Made by a program: the position numbers and the translations under genes | Shown here: positions 27,201-34,298 of the stretch, one piece after another | Layout: each line of letters opens with the position of its first letter | Position numbering within the stretch: position 1 is the first letter of the stretch | Assembly: GCA_903813345.2 (NCBI GenBank) | Contig: CAIIXF020000003.1 | Span: 9,057,912-9,121,911, forward strand | DNA length: 64,000 nucleotides | Direction of reading: 5' to 3' | Source: Owenia fusiformis | Lineage: Eukaryota; Annelida; Polychaeta; Sabellida; Oweniidae | The notes under the pieces: model-generated | Databases searched by the model: none | Told to the model about the DNA's origin: nothing | Seen by the model: only the letters and a program-made list of their open reading frames with translations

Positions 27201-30200
27201 AACATTGAAGTTTGAAATATACTATTTTATATATATTTTAATTTGAAGTTCGAGTTATTTTATTGCCACCCACGGGCCTTCCACACGCCCATTTACATAT
27301 AACGCTTTGAAACAACTTTAAAAAGTGAGCAATGTCAGTGTTGTGATAATAGAGAATTTTCGTTATAAGTTGTTTCAAAAACGTATACGTATACTTATAG
27401 TTTAAAGGGTCTTGTCGAACTAAAATCAATTCAAATTGATTTTCATAATCTGTACCAAGTGGGGCATAACTATTCCCGATATAGTCAAGCTTCATCATCA
27501 ACTAGGGACTGCGAATACAATGTCCTTTGCTAGTGTCAATTATGAACACGATAAACTAAATTCTAGTTGACGGGTCCTTGTAGTGTACGATAAACAAGAC
27601 CCTTTAAAGTGAATCACTACACAAACGAGTCGATCATTTCAAAGTTCTCATGAAATTATAAGGTCAATTTTTAAGTTTTTACGTATAAAAGGGCCTTTAT
27701 ACGCAGATTATAAACTTACAGAGTTGGATCTCCGCATAGTATATGTGTGGACCTACTGACCAGAATGGCTTATTAAAATTAATCGGCTGAATAGGCATAG
27801 TATCCAATCAAATAGCTCGACTCATTCATTAGCTGAACTAATTCTCCCTTCGTTATTTCTACAAGGTGATTCAAAACGATCATCTACAAAAAATATATTT
27901 GAGAGTAGATAAATCTGTAAAACCCGTGTGCTATATCAGCCTATTTGATTCTAGAAAACACATATGACACAACTAAACATGCTTTACATCAAGGGGGTAC
28001 GGATGGTATGCCATTGGCCCTTTTTATTACCTTCCTAGGAGATATTTCCCGACGAATTAGGAAATTATGAAACACCTTGTTTATTGGGTTTATAAGTATA
28101 AGTATACGTATACGTTTTTAAAAAACTTATAACGAAAATTCTCTAATAACGCCCCTCATACCTATTTATTACAGGTCGTGTAGACCATTGTTGCCTGATT
28201 TATAGCAAAAACATTGACTTTTGCACGTTGATGATGATGATGATGATGATGATGATGCGCCTTTTATAATAGATCTCATATCTTAGAAGCGTATCAGTTC
28301 AAAAAATACTAGAAGACCTTACATATTTTGCCATGCACTGCGCCTATTCATTTGGCAATTCAGTTGTAAATTTTATCTTGAAAAAAATAAATCTTCCAAA
28401 TTTGTTGAGTTTTCTTGCAGAAATCGCCTACCCCCCCCCCCCCCCTCCATCCATTTTGTATGATCACAAGGCGTGATTTAAGCTGCTGATATTCTTCTTT
28501 AAACGAGTTGGATTTTCAAAATCTATAAGTTGGACTCCCTTTATAGAAGCTTTGAACTGAATTTGCACTGCTTAATGCTGAAATTTTATTGTTTATCCAT
28601 ACATTTTAAGAAAAAATGTATAAAAAAAGATGTTAAAGCCAAATGTTGCCCTAAAAATTCAGAAAATGTAAAAAATTTCGAATTTTCTATGTACAGGCCT
28701 TGTTGCCCCTTTAAGAAGCTTAATATGTAAATTATCTAATCAAACACTTCGTCCACCATTTTGAAACACTAATCAATCCAATCTGTGCTAGCGATTCATA
28801 GGGCGAGTCAGTGGGATATTTCCAGGGTTCTTACACACCTGGAAATGTCAGGGAAATTGACTTGATTTTCCAAGTGCTGGAAATGTCAGGTAATTTTAAA
28901 ATTAGGTCAAAAGGGCCAAAGATGACCGGGAATATTGAAACGGTAGACATGTCAGGGAAATGTCAGGGAAATTTGTATCAGTGTTGAAAAAATAATGTTC
29001 CAGAGATTAATGTTTCCAAACTGTTTTGAAACAAACTAACGTCTTGTTTTCAACCTACACCTTGCTCCTTTCTGTCGTATTTAATAAAACAAAAATAGTA
29101 TATCACGGAGGGATACGAACCACTCACATGGGACTTGGTTATTCACTAGCGCCATAGGCGTTCTACTATTCTGGATACAACTGACGAGTCGTATTTAAGT
29201 GGAGACAAAAGTGAGGATCATTTTGAATTGACGCTCGGTATAAATATATAATACTTTTGTTCTTTCATATCGGTGGCTCGTTGGCCTCATGGTTAGCGTG
29301 CCTGGCTTCCATAGTCTAGGCTAGTTGATCGAGACCCGTTCATGTCGAACTTTTTGATTTGCTTGTTGTCAAGATATAATAAGTAGGGCAAAATCCAGAA
29401 AAAGTAGATCAAAAATACTCCAATGGAGTATAAAATTGTCACCAGGATTCCGGAATGAGACGAATGTTAACTCGTGAAATCTCGGTAGATAAAGTAGGTC
29501 AGAAAATCCGGATTAATCCGAACAAGGTTCGGGAATTTCCGTCATAAGAAGTAGGTCAAAAATACTCCAATGGAGTATAAAATTGTCACCAGGATTCCGA
29601 AATACGACGAATCGAATCGGCAAACTTCGGTACAATAATGAAGTGCATAAAAATCGTGAAACAGGTGTCAGGGGCTTCCCTCATCTTTCCATAAATGGTT
29701 CTAAAAGCCTTATATGGATCTATCACGTGACATTCAAAATGATGCTCCTATATGGTTCTATGGGCCTTATATGGATCTTTCGAACAAGTGACCAAATCAA
29801 AATCAAAATTTTACCTTGACCATTGGATGGGATTTCATAGAAAATATCAAAGAAAACATATTCTCGTGATCCTTAAATCACTTAAATTCGATCATTTTAT
29901 CTTCACCCCTTGATGGAATTTTATGAAAGAAGTTATGTAAACACATCATCATGTAAGGGTTTTCACCTAAATTAGCTCGTTTTATCTTGACCCTTCAATT
30001 GAATTTCATTGAAAAATGTTTCATGAAAAATATCATGTTATGATTTGTATTTAAATAAGACCGTTTCATTTAAATACTTGCTGGATAATATTTCATTAAA
30101 AAACGCACTTTAAAAATATTTCAGGATTTGCCTTAATTTATCAATGTAATGTAAGTATTAGATTGACTCTCAAATAGGGTTCTATTTTAACTTTTTTTAT

Positions 30201-32356
30201 TGAGATTAATACTAGGCAGGACTCACTCTCTAAATAGCTAATAAAAATTCAACCCTTGGATGTGATTTCGTTGAAAAAAAAATATGACAAGTCCAGAATC
30301 AAATGATTTGTCCAGAACCTCTTAAGATCCTGTTTAATGCTTAAATGTGAATCTACAAACAAGAACTACTTTCCTATTGCTACACTATGTTACATGGGCA
30401 TTCATATATATTGCATTTCTCTATAGCTTGACGATTATACTTCGGTAAGGACAATAACTATAATGATTGAATGTGAATCTACATACAAAAACTACTTGCT
30501 AATTGCTACACTATGCTACAAGGGCATTGTGTTATTGATGGGTGGATTCATAGTTTGGCCAGCACTGTAAGTGATATTTTAAGCAAACACCAATACATAT
30601 GTTATCAACGAACCATCCTAAGTAAGGACGGGTTAATAGGGGATAACACCGATTTCAGAATGAATTTCTAAGCAACAATTATACCAGAGCGATATACTAG
30701 TATACAGTGAGCCTAAGGGATTTGTCATGATTGATGCTTACACTATGTTATTTATATTTCCGATATATTTTGAAGCATTTGAAGTGTATTGAGACCAATA
30801 AAGACGATTAGATGTACTGTTTCAACATCAAGAAAATTAAAACTGCTAAACTGAATTCTGGTTAAATCCATGTGTTTATCTGACTGTGTAACTATAATGC
30901 CATTCTGGTACCATTTTTTCGGAATCTGATATTGGTGGAAAGATCACACCTTATCGAAGATAATCTTTTTCAAAATTGCATAAGTTCTGTTTTTCCGATG
31001 GGTATACGCTTTTCATTTGTTGACTCCATTTAATTTCAATATGCAAAAAGTTTTTTATTAACTTTTTTAGTAGATTTTACAAAAATGTGTCTTGCAGGCA
31101 AAAATATTAATTAAGAGAATGAAATGATGTAAACATGTTGCTTCTTCATTAATACTGTCAATGGCATTATGGAGATATGTCTTCGGCGCATCATCAGTGT
31201 TAGAATTTTTAAACTCAACTTTTGTTCAAGTTGATACGATTGTCCTCTTGAACTAGAGACCTGCCTCATTCGGAAGATCCTAAAAGACTTCATCATAACT
31301 GAAAATCTAAGATCCAAGGATGGTCGAACACGCCGTCAGTCCGCTTTTGATTTTTGACCACAATATGCAAATTCTTTTTTTGGATTCGCTTTTTGGTAAT
31401 ATGTCATTAGCTTTCTTCTAGCTTAAGTAGTTTAACGTGTTTACCAACGCTTATTTAGTACTGAGGAAAGCGGCAATGGTTGTATATCTTTAGTAATCAT
31501 GTTATTGTGTCCGATTGCATGATGCTTTATCAATATCTGGAATTATATTCAAGGTTTATGTCAGTGAAGAAAGGATACTCCCACTTTTCCGGTTTTGCTG
31601 TTGCAGTCTTCATGAGTTTGTTGACCAGTATTGTATTGGTTGTTATCTCGTTCTTGATTCCAACTGAACCGAATGCTTTGTTCATTCTAACTGGATGTCT
31701 GGTATTAATCACAACACTACTGACTACTCTACTGATTTTAACCTCAAAGGTAATTTTTCAAAAATGTTCGAAAACACTTAATAGAACTAAATATCAAGTA
31801 TTCTTATATAGTAACCCGGGCAGTTTTTTGACAATTACATACTGTTGTGTAAACGAATATTATATCTGTGGATAATCTATCCTTAGTAAACAACAAATTA
31901 AAATCATAGAACTTATATGCTTCCATGATAGACTCTTATTACATTATGTAATATCAATATTTATTTTGCATTTGAAATTGAAGTAGTGGCTTTCCTTTTA
32001 TTTGCTATCAGATCAATGTAATGCCGAAAATATAATATATTCTATCAGTTACAAATAATGTACTTTAGGTCATTATCATAGCAAAAGGAGGTGGTCCACT
32101 TTATATGAAGTTATTTTCCCCAATTGGCGCAGCATTTGGCTTCTTGGAGACAGTGGCTGGAGAAGGCCAATTGCCTGGATTGGGTGCTGCTAAGTCGCTA
32201 AACATGCCAGAAGTTGCTCTTGCTGCTGGGAAGATTGAACTAAGTGACCGAAAGTCTGTTTTGGATAATGCTGACCATCACCACGACAAGGGCGGTCATT
32301 TAAATGTCGGTGGTTCGGACTTGATCAATGGCTACGATTTAGAAGAATGCTCGTGA
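169..32356 (+). CDS. GABA-B receptor-like class C GPCR, 3' part of gene (8 exons)
   Basis: Exons: 169-261, 1068-1218, 1550-1685, 2992-3090, 3339-3464, 30427-30566, 31554-31749, 32069-32356. All junctions have AG/GT borders and compatible phases; with one base from an upstream exon they give 410 codons including the stop. The product runs from the end of the ligand-binding ectodomain through seven membrane segments to a short tail. GABA-B-like marks are KIGYFD before TM1, the ECL1 cysteine (KDICM, end of the TM2 exon) with its ECL2 partner (IECEST), KLWGVYRLF after TM3, FAIDPL at the end of TM4 and CYKG in TM5. Known family role: heterodimeric metabotropic GABA receptor coupled to Gi/o. Ligand here is unknown, because metazoan GABA-B-like families are expanded and often uncharacterised. 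Oddities: 27-kb intron 5, short third intracellular loop, no obvious coiled coil in the tail, duplicated exon pieces. The upstream exons are outside the window. Confidence 0.87.
262..1067 (+). other. Intron between ectodomain-end and TM1 exons
   Basis: No gene seen. The interval holds short self-complementary stretches such as ATCCACGAGTGGAT (about 500-515), a related copy near 565-580, and TATCCGTCGGATAC near 735. The rest is AT-rich. Open frames on both strands around 374-643 are shadows of this hairpin-rich sequence. Confidence 0.6.
1068..1218 (+). CDS. Exon b: TM1 of GABA-B-like receptor
   Basis: Acceptor TTTTTAG precedes base 1068 and the perfect donor GTAAGT follows base 1218. The exon encodes GILPLDSEIEHVVRRRIS, then the hydrophobic stretch IIVLSVFAGVGILLGFVYIV, then ALHNRH. 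Position and composition match the GGxxPxD linker plus TM1 of GABA-B receptors. It ends in phase 2 and joins exactly to the first TM2 exon (GT+A gives Val). Confidence 0.82.
1115..1402 (+). repeat. Tandem partial duplications of the TM1 exon (124-bp period)
   Basis: A 124-bp unit starting inside exon b (CGTATTAGTAAG at 1115) recurs at 1239 and, truncated, at 1363. Each full unit holds the 3' part of the exon, its GTAAGT donor and about 20 bases of intron. Copy 2 differs by only a few bases from copy 1. An AG at 1236-1237 could act as an acceptor for copy 2, but the phase is then wrong and a stop follows, so the extra copies look non-coding. Confidence 0.88.
1550..1685 (+). CDS. Exon c: TM2 and first extracellular loop of GABA-B-like receptor
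   Basis: Acceptor TTGCAG precedes base 1550 and donor GTACGT follows base 1685. The exon translates to MIKDEWP, then the membrane segment CIIIIGCILLDAYVLVHIAD, then a loop ending KDICM. It aligns with TM2 and ECL1 of GABA-B receptors, including the cysteine that pairs with ECL2. The distance from that cysteine to the GF of TM3 in the next exon is 11 residues, as I recall for human GABBR2. It enters in phase 2 and leaves in phase 0. Confidence 0.8.
1583..2091 (+). repeat. Tandem copies of the TM2 exon (118-bp period, four copies)
   Basis: The core beginning AATAATTATTGG recurs at 1583, 1701 and 1819 (exact 118-bp spacing) and again near 1990. Copies 2 and 3 lack the 5' end of the exon and any acceptor but keep the donor-like GTACGT or GTTCGT. 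Copy 4 (about 1951-2091) is full length (IKDEWPIMTC...), but a one-base loss at its 5' edge would put TGA in frame if spliced to exon b, and its loop reads GNISL instead of KDICM, losing the conserved cysteine. Confidence 0.85.
2092..2991 (+). other. Intron between TM2 array and TM3 exon
   Basis: AT-rich sequence with no exon recognised. The only structured item is a tRNA-related sequence on the minus strand at about 2835-2928, listed separately. Confidence 0.55.
2835..2928 (-). mobile_element. tRNA-derived SINE-like sequence
   Basis: Read on the minus strand, the interval has a box A-like TAGTGGTAGAGCAC and a box B-like GGGTTCAATCCCC followed by a short GC arm, as in a tRNA T-arm. A second GGTAGCTCAGTACTAG precedes box A, so the D-arm region is duplicated or degenerate and no intact cloverleaf is evident. 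The sequence then runs into CTTTTTCACATC. This fits the head of a tRNA-derived SINE better than a functional tRNA gene. Confidence 0.5.
2992..3090 (+). CDS. Exon d: TM3 of GABA-B-like receptor
   Basis: Acceptor ATTGAAG precedes base 2992 and donor GTAACC follows base 3090; both ends are phase 0. It encodes SSGLLIFGFTFFYGGMTVK and LWGVYRLFSQQRK. The pattern GF..xYGxMxxKxWxV is the TM3/ICL2 signature of GABA-B receptors. An alternative start at 2977 (after ATGTAG) is also in frame but would lengthen the ECL1-TM3 spacing by five residues. Confidence 0.82.
3339..3464 (+). CDS. Exon e: TM4 of GABA-B-like receptor
   Basis: Acceptor ATTTCAG precedes base 3339 and donor GTAAGA follows base 3464; 42 codons, phase 0 at both ends. 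It begins ESVKEGW, has the hydrophobic segment LIFMFFLLVVVDVVIIAVWF and ends AIDPLHPTTRELNSN. The W(x)xxDPLxRT pattern is typical of the TM4/ECL2 border of GABA-B receptors. Confidence 0.88.
3517..4544. mobile_element. Foldback-like element with minisatellite inverted arms
   Basis: The left arm (3517 to about 3690) is a tandem array of a 16-bp unit, GACAACTCATCCCCTA, about 11 copies with variants. The right arm (about 4389-4544) is the same array in inverted orientation. The outer ends GGACAACTCATCCCC and its complement are mirror images. About 700 bp of AT-rich sequence without a coding frame lies between. Long inverted arms built of short subrepeats are the hallmark of foldback transposons. 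I could not define a target-site duplication with confidence. Confidence 0.7.
4545..4806 (+). other. Intron sequence preceding the split TM5 exon
   Basis: AT-rich, no repeats or coding potential recognised. Its last 14 bases (TTGCATTTCTCTATAG ending at 4808) match the polypyrimidine tract and acceptor of the intact TM5 exon at 30411-30426. Confidence 0.6.
4793..4846 (+). pseudogene. 5' fragment of a broken second copy of the TM5 exon
   Basis: TTGCATTTCTCTATAG followed by GACGATTATACTTCG and AGGACAATAACTAT matches the acceptor and first ~40 bases of the intact TM5 exon at 30427 with few differences (translation DDYTSIRTITI against DDYTSVRTITI). The match stops at 4846, where the first composite repeat element begins. 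The missing remainder is found at 30335-30403, on the other side of the repeat block. Confidence 0.85.
4846..6243 (+). repeat. Composite element 1 (purine-rich head)
   Basis: The head palindrome is followed by AAGCCGAGTCATCCAGAAT repeats and a GGATAG/GAAGG microsatellite (about 4965-5140). One core unit follows, then the common tail ending near 6240. It shares its head type with element 8. Confidence 0.7.
6244..8496 (+). repeat. Composite element 2 (GAGTAGGTAGCT head)
   Basis: GAGTAAGTAGCT/GAGTAGGTAGCT tandem sequence occupies about 6300-6520. Core units follow, with GACCTAG marks at 6772, 7382 and 7860. The tail ends in a GAAA microsatellite (about 8466-8495). Confidence 0.7.
8497..10297 (+). 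repeat. Composite element 3 (GAGTAGGTAGCT head)
   Basis: The head is nearly identical to element 2 with a longer microsatellite (about 8550-8785). It carries two core units (marks near 9058 and 9667), the common tail and a GAAA run before 10298. Confidence 0.7.
10298..12008 (+). repeat. Composite element 4, ending in one terminal hairpin
   Basis: Short version of the element 2/3 head with core marks near 10829 and 11305. The tail closes with a GAAA run and one AGACTCCAGAT..ATCTGGAGTCT hairpin (about 11974-12000) directly before the next TAACTAGA. Confidence 0.7.
12009..14028 (+). repeat. Composite element 5
   Basis: The head lacks the long microsatellite and goes straight into degenerate core sequence. 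A truncated tail copy lies internally (about 12365-12480), followed by core units with marks near 12801 and 13409 and a full tail. It is the most diverged member. Confidence 0.65.
14029..16082 (+). repeat. Composite element 6 (GACCTAGATAGATCAG head)
   Basis: The head is followed by GACCTAGATAGATCAGTAAA and a GAGTAAGTAGCT microsatellite to about 14330. Core units follow with marks near 14519 (degenerate), 14988 and 15466, then a tail. Same head type as elements 7 and 9. Confidence 0.7.
16083..18905 (+). repeat. Composite element 7, near-duplicate of element 9
   Basis: Same head as element 6 and four core units (marks near 16736, 17207, 17681, 18290). By eye it is almost identical to 20381-23200 over about 2.8 kb, so one was copied from the other recently, or both from a common source. 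Confidence 0.75.
18906..20380 (+). repeat. Composite element 8 (purine-rich head), one terminal hairpin
   Basis: The head matches element 1, with a GGATAG/GAAGG microsatellite at about 19020-19215. It has one long core unit (mark near 19705). The tail ends with a single AGACTCCAGAT..ATCTGGAGTCT hairpin (about 20351-20378). Confidence 0.7.
20381..23587 (+). repeat. Composite element 9, ending in an array of hairpins
   Basis: Same organisation as element 7, with core marks near 21018, 21495, 21974 and 22587 and the common tail to about 23200. Beyond that it carries seven tandem terminal hairpins, listed separately, and ends where the 6.7-kb inverted-repeat element begins. Confidence 0.75.
23200..23587. 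repeat. Seven tandem copies of an 11-bp-arm hairpin
   Basis: The hairpin AGACTCCAGAT-TTTC-ATCTGGAGTCT occurs at about 23228, 23278, 23338, 23398, 23449, 23502 and 23559. The spacers (AATAAGAAAACTGGCAAAAGCA and variants) are near-identical, and the period is 50-61 bp. Single copies of the same hairpin close composite elements 4 and 8. Its left arm also appears in every element head. Confidence 0.9.
24585..24660 (-). mobile_element. tRNA-like sequence in left inverted arm
   Basis: On the minus strand it reads GGTGGCTCGTTGGCCTCATGG with a box A-like core, and further on GTTGATCGAGACCC, a box B-like T-arm. The mirror copy lies on the plus strand at about 29271-29345. The anticodon arm does not fold cleanly, so this is a degenerate tRNA or SINE head rather than an active tRNA. 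Confidence 0.4.
24982..25631. repeat. Inverted pair in the centre of the 6.7-kb element
   Basis: Bases 24982-25073 and the reverse complement of 25541-25631 share a diverged 90-bp match beginning CCACTCAGTAAAA and including GTTCCTGACACGTT. Both arms stay open in one frame (PLSKNTISLQPDVQS and PLSKITISLNPDVQS). The frame is short and I do not recognise it, so it may be a decayed exon or transposon-gene fragment. Confidence 0.6.
26060..26175. mobile_element. Degenerate copy of a palindromic MITE
   Basis: Contains CTTGGTCACATTTGCTCCGAT and CGGCGCCCGGCCGATTGAGT, with a partial mirror ending TGTGATCCAGGCAT. It is related to the better-preserved copy about 200 bp downstream. Confidence 0.6.
26261..26402. 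mobile_element. Palindromic MITE (about 142 bp)
   Basis: The element starts ATGCCCTGGTCACATAGGCT and ends with its near-complement (ATGTGACCAAGGCAT). The GC-rich CGGCCGATTGAGT is mirrored around an AATTGAATACAATATTG centre, so nearly the whole element folds back on itself. There is no coding capacity. Confidence 0.8.
27347..28150. mobile_element. Inverted-repeat element with about 60-bp TIRs
   Basis: Left end TAGAGAATTTTCGTTATAAG...AACGTATACGTATACTTATA (about 27350-27407) is mirrored at about 28088-28148. The roughly 800-bp body has no recognised frame, and the open frame at 27238-27501 minus spans the TIR and is not a credible gene. Likely a non-autonomous DNA transposon. Confidence 0.65.
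28151..29000. other. Spacer with simple repeats
   Basis: Contains a (GAT)n run at 28229-28257, a 16-17 base C tract near 28430-28446, and repeated CTGGAAATGTCAGG / TGTCAGGGAAAT words at about 28850-28975. No gene recognised; the open frame at 28530-28730 has no known features. Confidence 0.6.
29271..29345 (+). mobile_element. tRNA-like sequence in right inverted arm
   Basis: Mirror copy of 24585-24660, with a one-base difference (GGCTAGTT against GGTTAGTT, read on the same strand). Box A-like TGGCCTCATGGTTAGCG and box B-like GATCGAGACCC are present. Degenerate cloverleaf. Confidence 0.4.
30335..30403 (+). pseudogene. 3' fragment of the broken TM5 exon copy
   Basis: TGTGAATCTACAAACAAGAAC through ACACTATGTTACATGGGCATT matches the middle of the intact TM5 exon (CESTNKNYFPIATLCYMGI against CESTYKNYLLIATLCYKGI). 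It picks up where the 5' fragment at 4793-4846 stops. It ends at GGGCATT without a donor and runs straight into the polypyrimidine tract of the intact exon. Confidence 0.85.
30427..30566 (+). CDS. Exon f: ECL2 and TM5 of GABA-B-like receptor (intact copy)
   Basis: Acceptor TTTCTCTATAG precedes base 30427 and the perfect donor GTAAGT follows base 30566. It enters in phase 0, matching exon e, and leaves in phase 2, matching exon g. The translation LDDYTSVRTITIMIECEST carries the ECL2 cysteine. It continues into LLIATLCYKGIVLLMGGFIV with the CYKG motif corresponding to AYKG in GABA-B TM5. Confidence 0.88.
30567..31553 (+). other. Intron between TM5 and TM6-7 exons
   Basis: No repeats or further exon recognised. 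GABA-B receptors normally have about ten more residues in the third intracellular loop than the direct f-g join gives, so I looked for a small phase 2-2 exon here and found no convincing one. Confidence 0.5.
31554..31749 (+). CDS. Exon g: TM6 and TM7 of GABA-B-like receptor
   Basis: Acceptor ATATTCAAG precedes base 31554 and donor GTAATT follows base 31749. The first base completes a Leu codon with exon f. It encodes FMSVKKGYSHFSGFAVAVF (compare GMSVYNVGIM at TM6), then a second membrane segment ILTGCLVLITTLLTTLLIL ending TSK, where GABA-B receptors have VPK. Confidence 0.87.
32069..32356 (+). CDS. Exon h: cytoplasmic tail and stop of GABA-B-like receptor
   Basis: Acceptor TACTTTAG precedes base 32069, phase 0. 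95 codons plus TGA. The tail begins VIIIAKGGGPLYMKLFSP, is rich in Gly/Ala/Leu in the middle and has DNADHHHDKGGH near the end. I see no heptad coiled coil like that of vertebrate GABBR1/2 and no clear PDZ ligand (ends LEECS). Confidence 0.82.
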   Translation, partial: VIIIAKGGGPLYMKLFSPIGAAFGFLETVAGEGQLPGLGAAKSLNMPEVALAAGKIELSDRKSVLDNADHHHDKGGHLNVGGSDLINGYDLEECS

Positions 32357-32877
32357 CCTTTAAGTTAGATTTCATAACTGCAGCCATTTTGAAAGAACTC
32401 GGGAAATATTACATTGTTCATTGGAAATATGTCCGTATCCAATCCCTTCTAGAATATAACTTCTTTAGATCTGATATATACTGTTTATATCCTATATAAC
32501 TACTACTTGTATGAATATTTTCGATACTTCGTATTTTCCCGTCCAATTTCGTTTATTGAAATCGTATTCGAGTCTCAATCCCAATCATGAAAATGGTATT
32601 CACCTCCCGGGGATTTCAGCTCAGTTCGATATGGCTCGGTATCATGATATTCTTATATGAGAAACGATATTTTTCAATCAAAATCAAAGAGATTTTGGAG
32701 TAGTATGAAGATTGTAAGTTTATATAAACATAGGCAAATTGTTATTTCATCATCATGCTCTGACACGGACAGTCAATGTCATAAAAAATTTGAGCAATGT
32801 GCGAATACCCTGTCATGGACATACGTATTGTTGATGAATTTGTGACAACATATTGTGTTGATGTGTTTATGTTATGC

Positions 32878-32883
32878 AATAAA
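32878..32883 (+). promoter_or_regulatory. Candidate polyadenylation signal
   Basis: AATAAA about 520 bases downstream of the receptor stop codon, with T/GT-rich sequence following. A second AATAAA lies at 32955-32960. Confidence 0.5.
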
Positions 32884-32954
32884 ATGTTTATATTTAAAAA
32901 TGTCATAAAGTTAAGTCATATTTCGTAGACTAAATATAGTTTGTTTCATACAGA

Positions 32955-32960
32955 AATAAA
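32955..32960 (+). promoter_or_regulatory. Candidate polyadenylation signal (second)
   Basis: AATAAA 77 bases after the first candidate. Either may end the receptor transcript. Confidence 0.4.
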
Positions 32961-33589
32961 AAGGATTTTGAACATGAGCTATTTGGATACAAAACTTATT
33001 TAGTATTTGGGATTAAATATTGGTTTATTTCTCGTGACATAGTGATATTTCCCCCTGGTCCTCCGGCTCCACGGGAAATATCATATTGTCCCTTGGATGT
33101 AAAACTCATATTGAATCAATCCAAGTGAATAACATCAATATATTCTGTACTAATAACAAAACATTTCATGAATGTGTGTATAATTGTTTCTCGATTAAAG
33201 CATAAATCTGCAGCGTGCATCACAATTTCTGATTCAAATGATTTCTATAATATTTTTTTGTAAATTATTTCACATGTCGGACCGTTATGTTACTTTATTA
33301 ATACATTAATTGAGTGCGTTGTATATTTGCTTTTTGTGTTATTAATCAAATACATTATCGCTTTGAAATCATAAATTTGTTTTCATGTTCGTGTTTGTTT
33401 ATGGTATGCACAGCGCAAAAGGGAAAGTACCAACCGTTGTCACAGAGCACAGCAAGCTCAATGTAAAACAGCTTAAGGTTACACAAAATGACAAAATTGT
33501 GAACCAAAATGTCAGACAATATTTCGTAAACTAACAAACGCAGCATATTTAAATTGAAGTAAAAGTTTATGAAATAGGTTTAAGATGTA

Positions 33590-34065
33590 GGGGCATCGCT
33601 TTCAAGGTACAGTGGTTTCAGCATGAAAGGGAAATTCCACACACTTGGCCAACAGTTAGAATGGCTGGGACAATGATTTGAAAATCGACTGACCAGTAGG
33701 AAATGTGACCCTGCGTGGGCCCCACAATCACCGGACTTGAATGAAAACCATACCCAGGCAATCAGGGACTAACGATCAGCAATTACTACAAAAAGCAGAG
33801 ACATCCAAGGAAAGGAAAGAGCCCTCTAATGGAAAACTTTGTGCACCGCATTCAGGAGTGACTGTAACATCGAGTTAGTCAAATCGCACATTTTTGAAAG
33901 AGGATAAAAGATGGACCATTTGAATGCCAGAGAGAATACATTCAGAACTTGTTTCTTATCATCTCAGTTTTATTTGAGAGAAAAATAAAAGGTGTTTCAC
34001 TATTATTGATGATTTTATTCACTGTGTTAAAGGATTAATTCATTTTGGGTCACCCTGTATATGCA
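33590..34065 (+). pseudogene. Decayed Tc1/mariner-type transposase remnant
   Basis: At 33710-33745 the translation PAWAPQSPDLNE matches the W.PQSPDLNPIE block that precedes the third catalytic acid in Tc1/mariner transposases. The frame is lost just afterwards. The region ends with TTTTGGGTCACCCTGTAT, a typical terminal sequence of such elements. Stops and frameshifts throughout show it is dead. Confidence 0.6.
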
Positions 34066-34298
34066 GTTCATCTTTAAATAAGACATCAGTGACTGCATTG
34101 TGCAGTCTAGTTTGTGCAACTTAAATGACTTGAGTAGGCAAGTACCTTTTTGATTAAAGCGACCCTCTATGAATTCTAAAGCGGGGTGGTACACTAACAA
34201 TAGTCACGTTCAATTCATTAATTTCTGTCTATGTAACATCTAACTTTCCGTGTGAACGCTATTTGAATGTAGACTCCTCATTATGTAAATAATAAAAT

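Larger units (their letters stand above)
23588..30334. mobile_element. 6.7-kb element with 1.34-kb terminal inverted repeats
   Basis: Bases 23588-24926 and 29001-30334 are inverted copies, very similar by eye over about 1.34 kb, starting AACAGGATCTTAAGAGG. TAAT flanks both sides (23584-23587 and 30335-30338), a plausible 4-bp target-site duplication. The 4.07-kb centre has no transposase frame that I can recognise and carries smaller inverted-repeat elements. The mirrored open frames inside the arms (24102-24344 minus, 29583-29819 plus) are the same sequence read twice and show no known domain. Likely a non-autonomous DNA transposon or a palindromic duplication. Confidence 0.72.
32357..34298 (+). 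other. 3' UTR of receptor gene and intergenic region
   Basis: The receptor 3' UTR probably ends after one of two AATAAA signals (32878, 32955). Beyond that the only recognisable item is a decayed mariner-like transposon (about 33590-34065). The 150 bases before 34298 match the sequence upstream of transporter exon 1. Confidence 0.6.

Noticed and set aside
24102-29819. Mirrored 78-80 codon frames in the inverted arms as a gene pair
   Set aside because: They are the same repeat sequence read twice, have no known motif, and lie inside transposon arms.
33100-33560. Minus-strand frame 33355-33546 as a coding exon
   Set aside because: No flanking splice signals or family features; AT-rich intergenic sequence.
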